This document shows positions 39,359 through 49,440 of a stretch of 64,000 nt of DNA, piece after piece (position 1 is the first letter of the stretch; every line of letters begins with the position of its first letter). A program made the position numbers and the translations under genes. The notes under the pieces were generated by a model. It had not been told where the DNA came from. It did no database searches and saw only the letters and a program-made list of their open reading frames with translations. Origin of the DNA: Tubiluchus corallicola. Its lineage: Eukaryota > Priapulida > Priapulimorpha > Priapulimorphida > Tubiluchidae. The stretch spans positions 1 through 64,000 of the forward strand of contig JAQGDQ010000632.1 in NCBI GenBank assembly GCA_030141605.1, in the 5' to 3' direction.

Positions 39359-40750
39359 ATGATTTTAATGATGACACTGAATAACAGAAAATTTTTAGCA
39401 CTGCTGCTAGTGAATTTTTACATAATATGGCAAAATAGGCCAATCCATCCTAACTCGTGTAAAGATTATAACGTAACAATTGTGTATACTAGTATTATAA
39501 TAACAATTATCTCACCCACGTTATTACATAATAGGAAATATTTACTTCTTATAGTACTGTATTCTATACAAGCCCTTTTACTCGCAACCGATATTAGTAT
39601 CCTTATGATCGTTCTAAAATTAATTTACCACGCATGTGTAACGTTCTACTGTGTAAGCTTGATACTATGCTGCTGTATTACTGCAAAAAAACTGCAAGTT
39701 AAAGTTATTTTATTTGTGTTAATAGGTACATTTTGGAAACCATACGAATTTACTTCTTGTATCATAGTTGATATTTCTAACGTATCTTATCATAAAATTA
39801 CCAAATTTATTTGTGATTATGGGAGCCTTTGTATATTTAACGCCAAATATCAAACAGTTAAGTTCTTTTATTGTAACTATGCTTACGTCTTAGTTATACT
39901 ACGTACATTACTATCCATACTAAAACTGAAAATGATCTACGTAACAGTAATTTGTAATGTAATGACTAAAGGTAATTTAAACAACTTTTTCATTGCTTTT
40001 CCTGTAAATAGCGATAGAATAAGACACTCTATGCAATTTATTTTAAAAAGATTTGTATCCATCTTAAAAGCTGTGTACCTCAGTGCTATAAGACAAATGC
40101 GTCATGTCAATCTAAAATACGTAGCTCTAAAAAAATTGGAAAAATTACAGATTTCATCTAAATTTGAAAGCACTCTATACTCATGTTCTGAACTGGCTTA
40201 CATTTTAACCATAATTCGTTTACTACTTATACTTGGTGGTATCGAAACTAACCCTGGACCCATTTTGCCAAATAATAATAATAATAACACCAACAATAAT
40301 AATACCAGTGATGAGCTAAAAAAATTCATGATTACTTATAAAAAGAACATCAAATTTCAAAATATAAATATTCAAAGTCTCGTCAAAAAACACTGGCTGC
40401 TGAAAGATACAATTCACGCCACCGAAAATCTGATTGTAGGCATAACAGAAACTTGGCTACATAAACAAATACTTAGCAACACTATAGAATTACCTAATCA
40501 CACATTAATAAGAAGAGATAGATGTAAAAATAAGAAAGGTGGAGGGGTTGCGATGTATATACCTTCACACCTGAGACCACAAGAAATGAAAGGCATCAGA
40601 ACTGGCAAGATTGAATCTGTTTGGTGCAGCATTGAGAACTATGTAATAGGAACCATATATAGACCACCCAATCTCAAACACAAAACATTTTTCAAATACT
40701 TTAGTGAAGAACTAGAACGCAGTGTTTTCGAAAATAAAAAGTTCTTATAA
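39359..40750 (+). CDS. retrotransposon ORF2, 5' part: hydrophobic leader, 2A-like motif, endonuclease N-terminus
   Basis: This part has 463 residues. Residues 1-290 are strikingly hydrophobic with several possible membrane helices (about 11-23, 39-56, 60-87, 88-126, 174-202). They end in LLLILGGIETNPGP, where NPGP at 298-301 is the core of 2A ribosome-skipping peptides. An Asn-rich linker follows, then the AP-endonuclease start with NIQSL, the ITETWL motif (catalytic Glu) and a GTIYRPP block. The frame stops just before the GDFN motif, which continues in the next frame. The length of open frame in AT-rich DNA argues that the leader is under coding selection. Confidence 0.8.
   Translation: MILMMTLNNRKFLALLLVNFYIIWQNRPIHPNSCKDYNVTIVYTSIIITIISPTLLHNRKYLLLIVLYSIQALLLATDISILMIVLKLIYHACVTFYCVSLILCCCITAKKLQVKVILFVLIGTFWKPYEFTSCIIVDISNVSYHKITKFICDYGSLCIFNAKYQTVKFFYCNYAYVLVILRTLLSILKLKMIYVTVICNVMTKGNLNNFFIAFPVNSDRIRHSMQFILKRFVSILKAVYLSAIRQMRHVNLKYVALKKLEKLQISSKFESTLYSCSELAYILTIIRLLLILGGIETNPGPILPNNNNNNTNNNNTSDELKKFMITYKKNIKFQNINIQSLVKKHWLLKDTIHATENLIVGITETWLHKQILSNTIELPNHTLIRRDRCKNKKGGGVAMYIPSHLRPQEMKGIRTGKIESVWCSIENYVIGTIYRPPNLKHKTFFKYFSEELERSVFENKKFL
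40232..40261 (+). other. 2A-like ribosome-skipping sequence in ORF2
   Basis: Encodes LGGIETNPGP after a hydrophobic helix. 2A peptides have consensus D-(V/I)-E-x-N-P-G-P and make the ribosome skip the Gly-Pro bond; here that would fall between G300 and P301. The usual Asp is Gly (GGT, one transition from GAT), so activity of this copy is uncertain. Confidence 0.75.
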
Positions 40751-43278
40751 TGGGCGATTTCAACCTTGATATTTTAGCTACAAACACACTGGCATACAAA
40801 ACATACACAGAGCTTTTAAAACAATATAATGTCCACATACTTAACAACAATAAACCTACTCGAATTTCTAAAACATCAGCCACAGTAATCGACCATTTCA
40901 TTTCGAATAGTAACAATAATTTCGTAGCATATGATACTTTCCCGTGTGATTATTCGGATCATCATTTCACAATATTAGTAGATAAAATGACCCCACAGCA
41001 TAATAATAACCAAAATTCAGTCTGGCATTTAATGAGAGACTACGCCCAATACAACAAACATTCATACTTAATCGACTTAGCAAAAATGAACTGGACCTCC
41101 ATATATATGACTGATAAAATGGATACACAAGTTAATATTCTGACATATAATGTCGAATATTGCCTTAATGTACATGCACCATATAAAAACGTAAAGCAAA
41201 TCCCACAACAAAGCAAACTCAATAACGAAAGTACCTGGACAACACCTGAACTTGACAAACTAAGAATAGCGAAAAACAGAATGTATAATATATGGGAAAA
41301 GAACAAAACTAAAAACAATCATAACAATTATAAAAAAATGAGAAATCAATTTAATAATCTTAATAAATGCTTGAAAAATAAACATATACAACAACAATGT
41401 AAAAACGCAACAAATACCAAAGAAAAATGGAAAATTATTAACAATGTAATAAATAAATGCCGTAACAAACTAACGCGTGTTGACGAAATTAAGATCAACA
41501 ACACTGTTATTACAAAACCCAAAGATATTGCCAATGCGCTAAATGCAATATTCCTGAATCTTGGAAATTTTAAGGGAGTGGCTTCTCATATTAACAATAA
41601 TATAATTAATAAATTAAAAAACAAATCGTCTAACACAGTATTCTCATTCAAAAGCGTCACAGTAAAAGAAATTAACGACATATTAAATAACCTAAGTTCC
41701 AACAAAGGGAGTGGACCATCAGATATTCCTATCAAAATTCTAAAAGATAGCGCATCTGTAATAGCCCCGCATATGACTTACATTGCTAATCAGATAATTA
41801 TGAGAGGCGAATTTCCAACGGTATGTAAAATGGCAAACGTGACTCCAATCCATAAAAAAGATCCAAAATGTGGTCCCATGAATTATCGCCCAATTTCCGT
41901 AATCCATTGTTTCGGCAAAGTTTGGGAAAGGGTAATTTATGATCAGATAAATTCATATGTAAATAAACATGAACTTTTATCAAAACATCAGTTTGGCTTC
42001 CGTAAACACCATTCAACCATTGACGCCTTAATACACACAACAGAAAATTGGAGACATAGTTTAGACAACAAGCAATACATTTTAGCAGCATTTTTGGATT
42101 TAAGTAAAGCTTTCGATAGCATTAATCACGAACTACTTTACGATAATTTAAAACAAATCGGATTAGATTCGATATCGTTAAAACTGATACAAAATTATCT
42201 CAAAGATAGACAACAACGAGTAAAGTTAGATACAACCAACTTTTCTGACTGGGCCACGTTAAACAGAGGTATACCGCAAGGAACACTACTAGGTCCGTTA
42301 TTATTTTGCCTATATATAAACAACATATCCAGTGTATTAAAACACTCACAAATAACGCAATACACTGATGACACTACAATCTACATAGCCCATGAAAATG
42401 TCCAAACTGCAAAAAATTATTTAGAAGAAGATATAAAAAATATAAATATGGCATTTAGTCATTACAAGCTAAAAATGAATAATGACAAAACAGAATTCAT
42501 GATACTGTCACCCTCATTAAATACTAATGATGCATCATCAACCACTTTGACAATAGATAATGCTGTAATCAAACAAACTAACAATGTTACACTCCTGGGC
42601 ATACAAGTAGACAATAATCTTTCATGGGATGATCACTTTAATAACATATACACAAAAATGGCATCTAGCACATCATATCTCCGACAAGTTAAAGGGCAAC
42701 TAACAAAGGAAACTAAAACACTAATATATAAAACTTTAGTTCTACCACACTTCTTATATGGATGTACACTACTTCAAAAAACCAAAAGAGAAAATTACTT
42801 AAAATTAAATCTCCTTCAAAACTATGCGTTGAGATTGATAGCTGGGTACTCATACAAACACAAGGCAGGTAGACAAAAATTCAAAGCTTCAACAACTAAC
42901 CTGAGAAAAACTTTAAAATTCCCAATCATTGAAGCACACAAAGAATATTTTACTCTGCTTTTTATATTTAAATACATTAACAACATCAGCAAACCATTCC
43001 AGAATAACAGATTTACCTTTCTTCCAAATCCTATCGTTAATTCCAGAACAAGCAATCTAAAACAAATTAGGACAAATACCCACTATGGAACGAACTCTGT
43101 AATCAAACAAGCAATTTTACTTTGGAATTCTTTACCATTACAGGTTAAACAAATCAAGTCCCTATCAGCATTTAAAACAAAATTAAAATCACTAATATTA
43201 ACCAGATATGAAATACCATCACACCAGTACGACAACATACACACTAATTCCGAATTCATATACCCACGGCCATATTAA
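40750..43278 (+). CDS. retrotransposon ORF2, 3' part: endonuclease C-terminus and reverse transcriptase
   Basis: This part has 842 residues in the frame reached after a one-base shift. It begins MGDFN (AP-endonuclease motif) and contains SDHH at 69-72 closing the endonuclease domain. Reverse-transcriptase motifs follow: PIHKKDP and NYRPIS, then AFLDLSKAFDS with catalytic D450, a RGIPQGTLLGP block, and YTDD at 538-541 (Thr in place of the common Ala). The thumb has LLGIQVDNNLSWDDH, and the C-terminus LWNSLP and FKTKLKSL. No RNase H. The ATG overlaps the upstream stop (TAATG). Confidence 0.9.
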   Translation: MGDFNLDILATNTLAYKTYTELLKQYNVHILNNNKPTRISKTSATVIDHFISNSNNNFVAYDTFPCDYSDHHFTILVDKMTPQHNNNQNSVWHLMRDYAQYNKHSYLIDLAKMNWTSIYMTDKMDTQVNILTYNVEYCLNVHAPYKNVKQIPQQSKLNNESTWTTPELDKLRIAKNRMYNIWEKNKTKNNHNNYKKMRNQFNNLNKCLKNKHIQQQCKNATNTKEKWKIINNVINKCRNKLTRVDEIKINNTVITKPKDIANALNAIFLNLGNFKGVASHINNNIINKLKNKSSNTVFSFKSVTVKEINDILNNLSSNKGSGPSDIPIKILKDSASVIAPHMTYIANQIIMRGEFPTVCKMANVTPIHKKDPKCGPMNYRPISVIHCFGKVWERVIYDQINSYVNKHELLSKHQFGFRKHHSTIDALIHTTENWRHSLDNKQYILAAFLDLSKAFDSINHELLYDNLKQIGLDSISLKLIQNYLKDRQQRVKLDTTNFSDWATLNRGIPQGTLLGPLLFCLYINNISSVLKHSQITQYTDDTTIYIAHENVQTAKNYLEEDIKNINMAFSHYKLKMNNDKTEFMILSPSLNTNDASSTTLTIDNAVIKQTNNVTLLGIQVDNNLSWDDHFNNIYTKMASSTSYLRQVKGQLTKETKTLIYKTLVLPHFLYGCTLLQKTKRENYLKLNLLQNYALRLIAGYSYKHKAGRQKFKASTTNLRKTLKFPIIEAHKEYFTLLFIFKYINNISKPFQNNRFTFLPNPIVNSRTSNLKQIRTNTHYGTNSVIKQAILLWNSLPLQVKQIKSLSAFKTKLKSLILTRYEIPSHQYDNIHTNSEFIYPRPY

Positions 43279-43510
43279 TTAAATCATAGTTTTTCTTTTA
43301 TATTTTTTTGTGTATAGTTGTAAATATGTTTGATTTTATTCGTCATTACTGCACAGTAGTTTAGATTGCACTGACGCATTTGCCTTCAGTAGTGTAAGTT
43401 TTTATTAACTAACACTGATTGATTATCTCTATAAAGTTTTTATCAGTGATTATCAATGTTTTTAATGGCAAATAAAGATTATATATATATATATATATAT
43501 ATAAAAAAAA

Positions 43511-44265
43511 TGGCGACTTGACCACTCGGCGCCACAGTCGCCACGTAATTACAGAAAGACTCTTATCAATTATACCCTAATGTTACTGTGAAACGAGATT
43601 GCGAATACTATCGTTGATAATTAGTAGTACTAAAGAGCGATAAGCTTGTGTAAACGGGTTTAAACTTGGAAATACTCTAAACTGATACCAATAATGGCGG
43701 CCAAGAGGTTCAGGTGCAATACCGGATTGCTGAAATCTTGTACTCCGTAGCCGGTAACGTAGTGACGACGTAAAAGCGAAAATTGAATACTCTAAATTGG
43801 CAGTTTCTGAATAATTCTGGCAGACTTCTCTACCACGTTCCCATACTGGTTGAGATTACGCGACAAATGCTATACTAAAATACGCAAATGCCTGTTTATC
43901 TATTCAATCACGGAACCATTACATACATATACCTTTACTTTTCACACACCAGTAAGCTATAGATTCGTTAAAGGCAGAGCCATTACAATGTAGGTATTGA
44001 GGGTGAAAATAAACGGCATTTCGTCGTCGTTCCACTACTCTCCCCTATAGATAATTGTTGGTCCCCAACCATTAATGCATGAAATACTGCACTTGTCTCC
44101 ACAGAAAAGTATCAGTTTTGCCTTAATTGTGCTAATGTTTTTCAAAATTCGATCTTCATAAATGAGAAACTGCGAAATTGGGTTACGTAAATAACGGATA
44201 TTGGTACTTCTCTGATTACTAAATCTTTATTCGTTCTTGTTTTACTTTGTTGTTCGTTTCTCTGC
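43511..44265. other. gene-free stretch
   Basis: Unique DNA after the LINE; no gene recognised. The tggcgac and atggcggcc patches near 43510 and 43695 are CG-richer than surroundings. Confidence 0.4.
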
Positions 44266-44478
44266 TCGTTCACTCATTCATTCATTCGTTCATTCATTCG
44301 CTCATTCATTCATTTCTTCACTCATTTATTCATTTATTCATAGATGCATTTATTCACTTATTCACTTGTTTGCTTATTTATTTATTTATCTCTGTCTGTC
44401 TGTCTGTCTGTTTGTTTGTCTGTCTGTCTGTTCGTCCGTCCCTCCGTCTGTCCGTCCGTCCGCCTGCCTGCCTCCCGG
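44266..44478. repeat. compound tetranucleotide array ATTC-TTTA-CTGT-CCGT-CCTG
   Basis: Successive degenerate tetranucleotide blocks in one register, drifting from cattcatt through tttatttatt and ctgtctgt to ccgtccgt and cctgcctg. Open frames in all three phases are artefacts. Confidence 0.9.
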
Positions 44479-44952
44479 TCTAATACGTTTGCTTATTCGA
44501 TTGCATTTATTTATTTATCTCATCTGGTATCTGCCTCTAATCAGCCGCGTTCACACTTCTGTGATCCATCCTTACATTTTCCTAAAGCTGCGACCGTTGT
44601 GATATTAAAGTGGTACCACCTTATGCTTCTAGTTCCTGCATACTGTGTCACTGCATTATTCATAATATTACTTCTTTATTAGCATAACAACATTGATATC
44701 ACCAAATGCTGAAATTATTATTGGTTAGTGCAGTCAGCTATTCTAAACCTTGCAATTAACTTTTGATGTTCCTAATTTACAGCAGCTCCAAACTTGCAGC
44801 AAAGATTTCAGGACGTAGGGTGCTTGAAAGTTCATTCGCTAAGTTCTGATTTGATCTGCTTACGTTTCTCAGCCTCCATGCCGGCAAACTTTTGCTTACA
44901 CTAGATACGATTACATGTTTTTGCTGTTTGACTCAACTGTGCTAGTAAATTA

Positions 44953-45083
44953 ATGGGTGCCATTTTTAAACCTGAACCAATTCTGAAGGAGCAAATATGC
45001 GAAAATGTCTTTAGCCAGGCAGTTTTAGTGTTTTCACGTTTTGAGGCCCGGCTTCGCGAGTTTCACGAGGAGCACAAGCAGCT
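44953..45083 (+). other. candidate first exon (43-codon frame ending at a splice donor)
   Basis: An ATG at 44953 opens MGAIFKPEPILKEQICE..., ending ...FHEEHKQ, and the frame meets gtgagt at 45084 within the next codon. The composition looks like real protein (charged, helical). It may be the leading exon of the adjacent Ig gene, with an intron of about 176 nt to the acceptor at 45259. Spliced that way, the frame would overlap the Ig start in another phase, so it could instead be an upstream ORF or a different gene's exon. No domain recognised. Confidence 0.35.
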
Positions 45084-45267
45084 GTGAGTATCAATTCAAG
45101 TACCTCTTTTTGTGTTTTCATGTTCTTTCTGGTTTATGTACTGCTGTTATTCTGGACTGCGAGGTTTCTGGAAAGAAAGTGAAACTTGTTTGGTATCAGT
45201 AATGCTTGCTGTACGAAATATTTGTACTGAACGTTTCTATTGTTTTTTTCTTTTTTCAGGGTACGTT

Positions 45268-46290
45268 ATGAAGCAAACATTGAGTGCTGCAGTGGTAGTT
45301 CTCTTGTTGTTGGTTGTATGTACACGTGCAAAAGAGAAGCCACAGTTCACGCGATCCCTGGTGGACGTGACAAGTGTAGAAGCAGGAATTGTCTACTTTT
45401 TCTGCGAAGCCAATGGCGACCCACCGCCAGTGTTCACTTGGTTCAAGAGAGGAAACTTGATTAAAGCAAACACCAGTCGTCGATTTACCGTCACTTCTAC
45501 TAGAACTGGAAGTGTCTTGACGATTGATCCTGCGAAGGCGAAACGAGACGAGACCCAATATTCCTGCAAAGCAGAAAACGAAGTCGGCACTGCAGAGAGT
45601 CGTGCTTCTTTGAAAATATATGGTCGTAGCCAAATTCCGGCGGGATTTCCCAGGTTAACCCAACGGCCCCAAACAAAGGCTGTTGAAGGGGGTAGACAGG
45701 TCGTACTGGTTTGCGAGGCAACTGGCGATCCACCACCCACTGTCATATGGCTGCATAATCATGCCTTGGTTGATACCAGCGATCCAAGGATTTCAATACT
45801 CCGTGTCGGATCGCTTCATATAACAGACAGCCAGAAATCAGATGAGGGGAAATATTCATGCATTGCGACAAACTCAGTAGGAACTGCGACGTCTTATCCA
45901 TCAAGTCTGTACGTCAAAGAAAGGAGGAAGACAATGATTCCTAGTATCACACTTCCGTCAGTGTTGGAGGTACCTCAAGGAGGTGATGTGAATCTGACCT
46001 GTGCAACAGAAGGAATCGCCCAGCTACATTTTAGTTGGTTTTTGGGAAATCAAAAGGAATCACTCGAAGAAGAAGCGAGTATTATTGGTAGGGAGAACGT
46101 ACTGGAGTTGCTAAATGTCACAGAGCCTGCAAATTACACTTGCTTTGCCACCAATGCTGTTGGCGCTGCATGGTCAAGTGTTTTAGTAACTGTTGATGTT
46201 GCAGATGCCTCAAACAGAATAACATTTGGTGGAGTTAATATCGCAGGAATTCTTATTATAACAGCCCTGTTGCAGAAGATCATATTGTAG
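45268..46290 (+). CDS. LAR-like protein with three Ig domains and GPI-type tail
   Basis: The protein has 340 residues. Residues 1-20 are a signal peptide (hydrophobic VVVLLLLVV). Three Ig domains follow, with Cys pairs C46-C100, C149-C198 and C245-C292 and YxC motifs at each second Cys. The last 21 residues are hydrophobic with no basic cytoplasmic anchor, following a DASNR segment, as in a GPI-attachment signal. Ig1 and Ig2 track the neighbouring LAR protein closely (FFCEA-GDP, KRDETxYxC, AGFP hinge, EGKYxCIA-NSVG), so this is a LAR ectodomain paralogue without FN3 or phosphatase domains. The start is the first ATG after a ttttttcag acceptor ending at 45259. A poly(A) signal aataaa lies at 46552. 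It may bind LAR ligands at the cell surface as a decoy or co-receptor (inference). Confidence 0.85.
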   Translation: MKQTLSAAVVVLLLLVVCTRAKEKPQFTRSLVDVTSVEAGIVYFFCEANGDPPPVFTWFKRGNLIKANTSRRFTVTSTRTGSVLTIDPAKAKRDETQYSCKAENEVGTAESRASLKIYGRSQIPAGFPRLTQRPQTKAVEGGRQVVLVCEATGDPPPTVIWLHNHALVDTSDPRISILRVGSLHITDSQKSDEGKYSCIATNSVGTATSYPSSLYVKERRKTMIPSITLPSVLEVPQGGDVNLTCATEGIAQLHFSWFLGNQKESLEEEASIIGRENVLELLNVTEPANYTCFATNAVGAAWSSVLVTVDVADASNRITFGGVNIAGILIITALLQKIIL

Positions 46291-46551
46291 ACTTACCGAA
46301 AAACCGTGATGATGACGTTCGATAGTTGAGATAGTTTTGCGTTTGTTAGTTAAGGAGAAAAGCGACGATAACTAAGATTTAGACTCAATAGACATTATTC
46401 AATGAGAGAATGACGACAATGTACGTACATTTGATAAAGCTGAAATGCACAGTCCTATGTAGTCATGACCAAGAGGCCCCAGTATATTTGGCCATAATTG
46501 CATGGTCGCGGCATCGGCGGCAATTTGATGCAGTAGAAACAGTTACTAAAT

Positions 46552-46557
46552 AATAAA
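46552..46557 (+). terminator. poly(A) signal of the Ig gene
   Basis: aataaa about 260 nt after the stop codon, on the gene strand, in AT-rich context. Confidence 0.5.
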
Positions 46558-46559
46558 GT

Positions 46560-47145
46560 TTGCATTAATTTTAAAAACCAAAGTAAAGAACGAACAAAAT
46601 GCCTATAGTTTGACGAACGAGTCTTTTTGTGAGTAGGTCTTTATTCGTTATAATTGTTTGCGTTCAGCAGCCAAGGATTCACGGTTGTGCTGATGTGTGA
46701 GTCACATCATAATCATGTTACCTCTGTTATCCACGTTAGTATTACTGATGGTAAAGTATTTTCATCATTGTGTACATCGAGTAAATTACATGATTTATTT
46801 TGATTATAACATACTGTAGCAAAGTTACCATGTTGATTTACTGACTTCACACCAGCAGATAGCGTAAACGACTCAAGAATTACAAAATTTGTTTTGGTCG
46901 TTACCCAGTCATTAGCGAAGTTGAATCCAAGTATCAAGCTGTTCACTTGTTAATGGTTTATTTTTCAAACAGTTAGTCAGGCAGAGCTTGAATGCTTAAT
47001 GATTATTTTTAAAGGATTTTACAATAACAAAATACGTATTTTATTATTTCTTAAACACTTAAGAGGGTTTCGCTTAAAGGTGTGGTTGACCCACACAGAA
47101 TCATAGTCACATGCTCAAATTACAGCGTTGGCCATGGCTGCAGTG
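46560..47145. other. gene-free stretch
   Basis: A 77-codon minus-strand frame (46713-46946) has balanced composition but no recognisable domain; not called. Confidence 0.35.
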
Positions 47146-47375
47146 ACAACGGCGGTATTCACAAAAACAACAACAGTAGCAGCAGGGCAATAAAAACAAC
47201 AACAGCAGCAATAATAGCACTAGCAGTAACGATGATGACAGTGACGACAATGATGGTTATGGCGACAATGAAGGTGGTCACTCCAGTGAACGATGACAAC
47301 TGCAACACAGGTGCAGTGAAAGAGTGCAGCAACAACAATAGCAGCAACAGCCCTAGCAAGAAGAACAAATTAAAA
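47146..47375. repeat. degenerate trinucleotide tract (AAC/AGC/ACG)
   Basis: Runs of aacaacaac, agcagcagc and gatgacgac with interruptions. The open frames on both strands through it are artefacts. Confidence 0.8.
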
Positions 47376-48060
47376 CTGTAATAATGATGAGCAAAGTACG
47401 TTGAAAAAAACTACGATATTTTAATAAAAATTATTTTAGTTTTGGGAAATAATTTATGTGTAATGCAGTATGCGTTCAACAGAGAAAATAAACAATGTAG
47501 ATTAATAAATGGATGGGTGACAACAGGGAAAATTGCTTCTATGTATATTCATCAAACGTACTATCTTAGCTATTTTTCACCAACTATGATCGAGACTTGT
47601 TCAGTGTTTTCTCAAATGAGCACTTTTGATAGCAAAATGAGTGCCAGTCATTCGCACTAGTCATTCTATGCCACTGAGTCCTGAATCTGCTTGTGGAGTA
47701 CCAAAGCACATCAGTTATCACACAAACTTATTTTACATACTAAACAGTTTTACTGCTAATGATACCCACTCGTTACTGGAGACAATAAAGTGAGTGCTTT
47801 TTATTGTCTGCCGGATAATAGATAATAAATTAATAATGAGTTTTATTGAAAAGTCATATCATAGCAGCAATGACTGAATACAACGTGTGAATGCAGCAAA
47901 AATACAGAGAAGAGAGTCAAAAGACACTTAAACAACAGAATATAAAATATAATTATGTAAGAGGCACAAAATTATATAAGAAACAAATGAGACAAATGAC
48001 TACACGAAGTCACTAAAGCGGTTTAAGACTAACTGTGACAATATATATATTACTAAGATA

Positions 48061-48088
48061 TTAATTAGATATCATTATATCTAATTAA
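48061..48088. repeat. perfect 12-bp inverted repeat
   Basis: ttaattagatat, loop catt, then atatctaattaa. Could form a cruciform or hairpin. No coding neighbour within 1 kb. Confidence 0.9.
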
Positions 48089-48381
48089 GAAAGTACTTTA
48101 GCATTACTTTTAATTTTTCTAATATGCTGATAGTAACATGCATTGCTGAACGTTTGTAAAGTACTGTCTGAAATTTAGGCTAATTAAAAGAGCGAGGAAT
48201 ACAATTGTTTACACTAATATGGGAAGGAGGAAGCAAGACTTAGTGCCTGTGACACTGAATAATGTTAGGAGCAAAATTACATGTTAATGTTTGTCTATGA
48301 TTTTGCATTGTAAACAGGTAAGTTTATGTTAAGCATCCAAAAAGCAAAATCTTTGCCGAAAATTATGCGACTAATTGTTTT

Positions 48382-48655
48382 TTAATTTTTTTTCAATACA
48401 GGAAATTTAGTCGAGCTCCAAATAAAAGAAGCATACTCCAAGGCAAGACGAATATAAGTTGCGAAGACACGAGCTGGGTTTAATGTAGAAGCTCTATATC
48501 TTTTTATCACAGAAGCCACTAAAATTCGTTTACCTGTTTTAGCAGTAATCTTTTCGATTTGTTTATCCCACTTCAGATTATTTTGAAGTTCGACACCCAA
48601 TAACTTTGTAAGATTTTTAACAGACAACTCATCACCGTTAATTATTATAGCTGAG
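48382..48655 (-). pseudogene. LINE reverse-transcriptase thumb fragment
   Basis: The minus strand encodes INGDELSVKN, then KLLGVELQNNLKWDKQI, then a RLALEYASFIWSS block. This is the standard post-catalytic region of CR1/RTE-like reverse transcriptases. Truncated at both ends. A G-run of 8 at 48654-48661 borders it. Confidence 0.8.
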
Positions 48656-49049
48656 GGGGGGGCAGATCTGCATGGATTAGTTCGAAAGTCAAAATGCGCG
48701 ACACCACACCATAATATTCAGTGAAATCTCTGTAAACCAAAAAATACGTGTTCGACATAATACTGTCGTAAACTTAAAAAATCGGCACAGTGCACTTTGG
48801 CACCATGTCGCGAACTTGTAAAAGTGTCTAGTTATTTGGACTATATGGACACTTTATCATATCCCTGATAAGAATCGATTAGCTCATAAAGTAATACAAT
48901 ACCAATAATAAGAAATGATAGGAATCGGTCATGGCTAATGATTTGCAATTGATAGCTAAAAACTCTATGTAGATGTATTAACAGCTCGGAAAAAAATCAG
49001 AATGGAAGAAAAGTGCTAAAAATCGATAGTATTATGAAATACATAAACT

Positions 49050-49440
49050 CAAAGTACCACCTGAAAGTAATAGATGGCACAAAGCTAAGATTTTCGCAAA
49101 ATACAGTATAGAAATGTGAAACCTAAATTCAGCAGAGTAGCTAGAAAATCTATTGTATATGAACATGTCAGAAGTCAGATATAATGATAGAAATAAGTAC
49201 ATAATATATTACGTCCAATGTGTAAAAGAGAGAATGACACAACTGAACACTTGTTTGAATGTGAGGAAAACAAGCGAAGAATATTCGATGAGATTAAAGT
49301 GTCGGTAGATGATATATTTAGCAACAACATGTAACAAAATGTAACAAAATACGAAAATATGTTGAAATTATTATGTATGATGAAGCACAAACAAATTAGT
49401 GAAGACATGAAGAGAAGTCGTCATCAATACAAAAAGAAAC
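49050..49440 (+). pseudogene. decayed LINE ORF2 tail with Cys/His motif
   Basis: The plus-strand frame reads CKRENDTTEHLFECEENKRRIF, the terminal C...H...C motif of a LINE. It is broken by a stop near 49334, after which the same frame continues KLLCMMKHKQISEDMKR. A 75-bp piece of this tail recurs at 51425-51500. Confidence 0.7.

Larger units (their letters stand above)
37540..43510 (+). mobile_element. near-full-length CR1/L2-like non-LTR retrotransposon
   Basis: Layout: putative 5' UTR from about 37540 (boundary uncertain), ORF1 37708-39261, 97-nt spacer, ORF2 in two frames 39359-40750 and 40750-43278, then a 3' UTR ending with aataaagatt and an (AT)n tail at about 43480-43502. Esterase-bearing ORF1, AP endonuclease, reverse transcriptase without RNase H and a simple-repeat 3' end fit the CR1/L2 group. 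Except for one frameshift both proteins are uninterrupted, so the insertion is young. I could not define a target-site duplication. Confidence 0.88.

Noticed and set aside
40735-40752. Programmed -1 frameshift signal in the LINE
   Set aside because: The A-run is not a proper X XXY YYZ heptamer and the shift would split the endonuclease; a one-base deletion or sequencing error is simpler.
44237-44682. Phe/Ser/Cys-rich overlapping frames
   Set aside because: Degenerate tetranucleotide repeats without stops.
45240-45746. Frames on both strands overlapping the Ig gene
   Set aside because: Shadows of the real coding frame.
46713-46946. Minus-strand 77-codon frame of balanced composition
   Set aside because: No recognisable family; no start context or splice pairing that sets it apart from chance.
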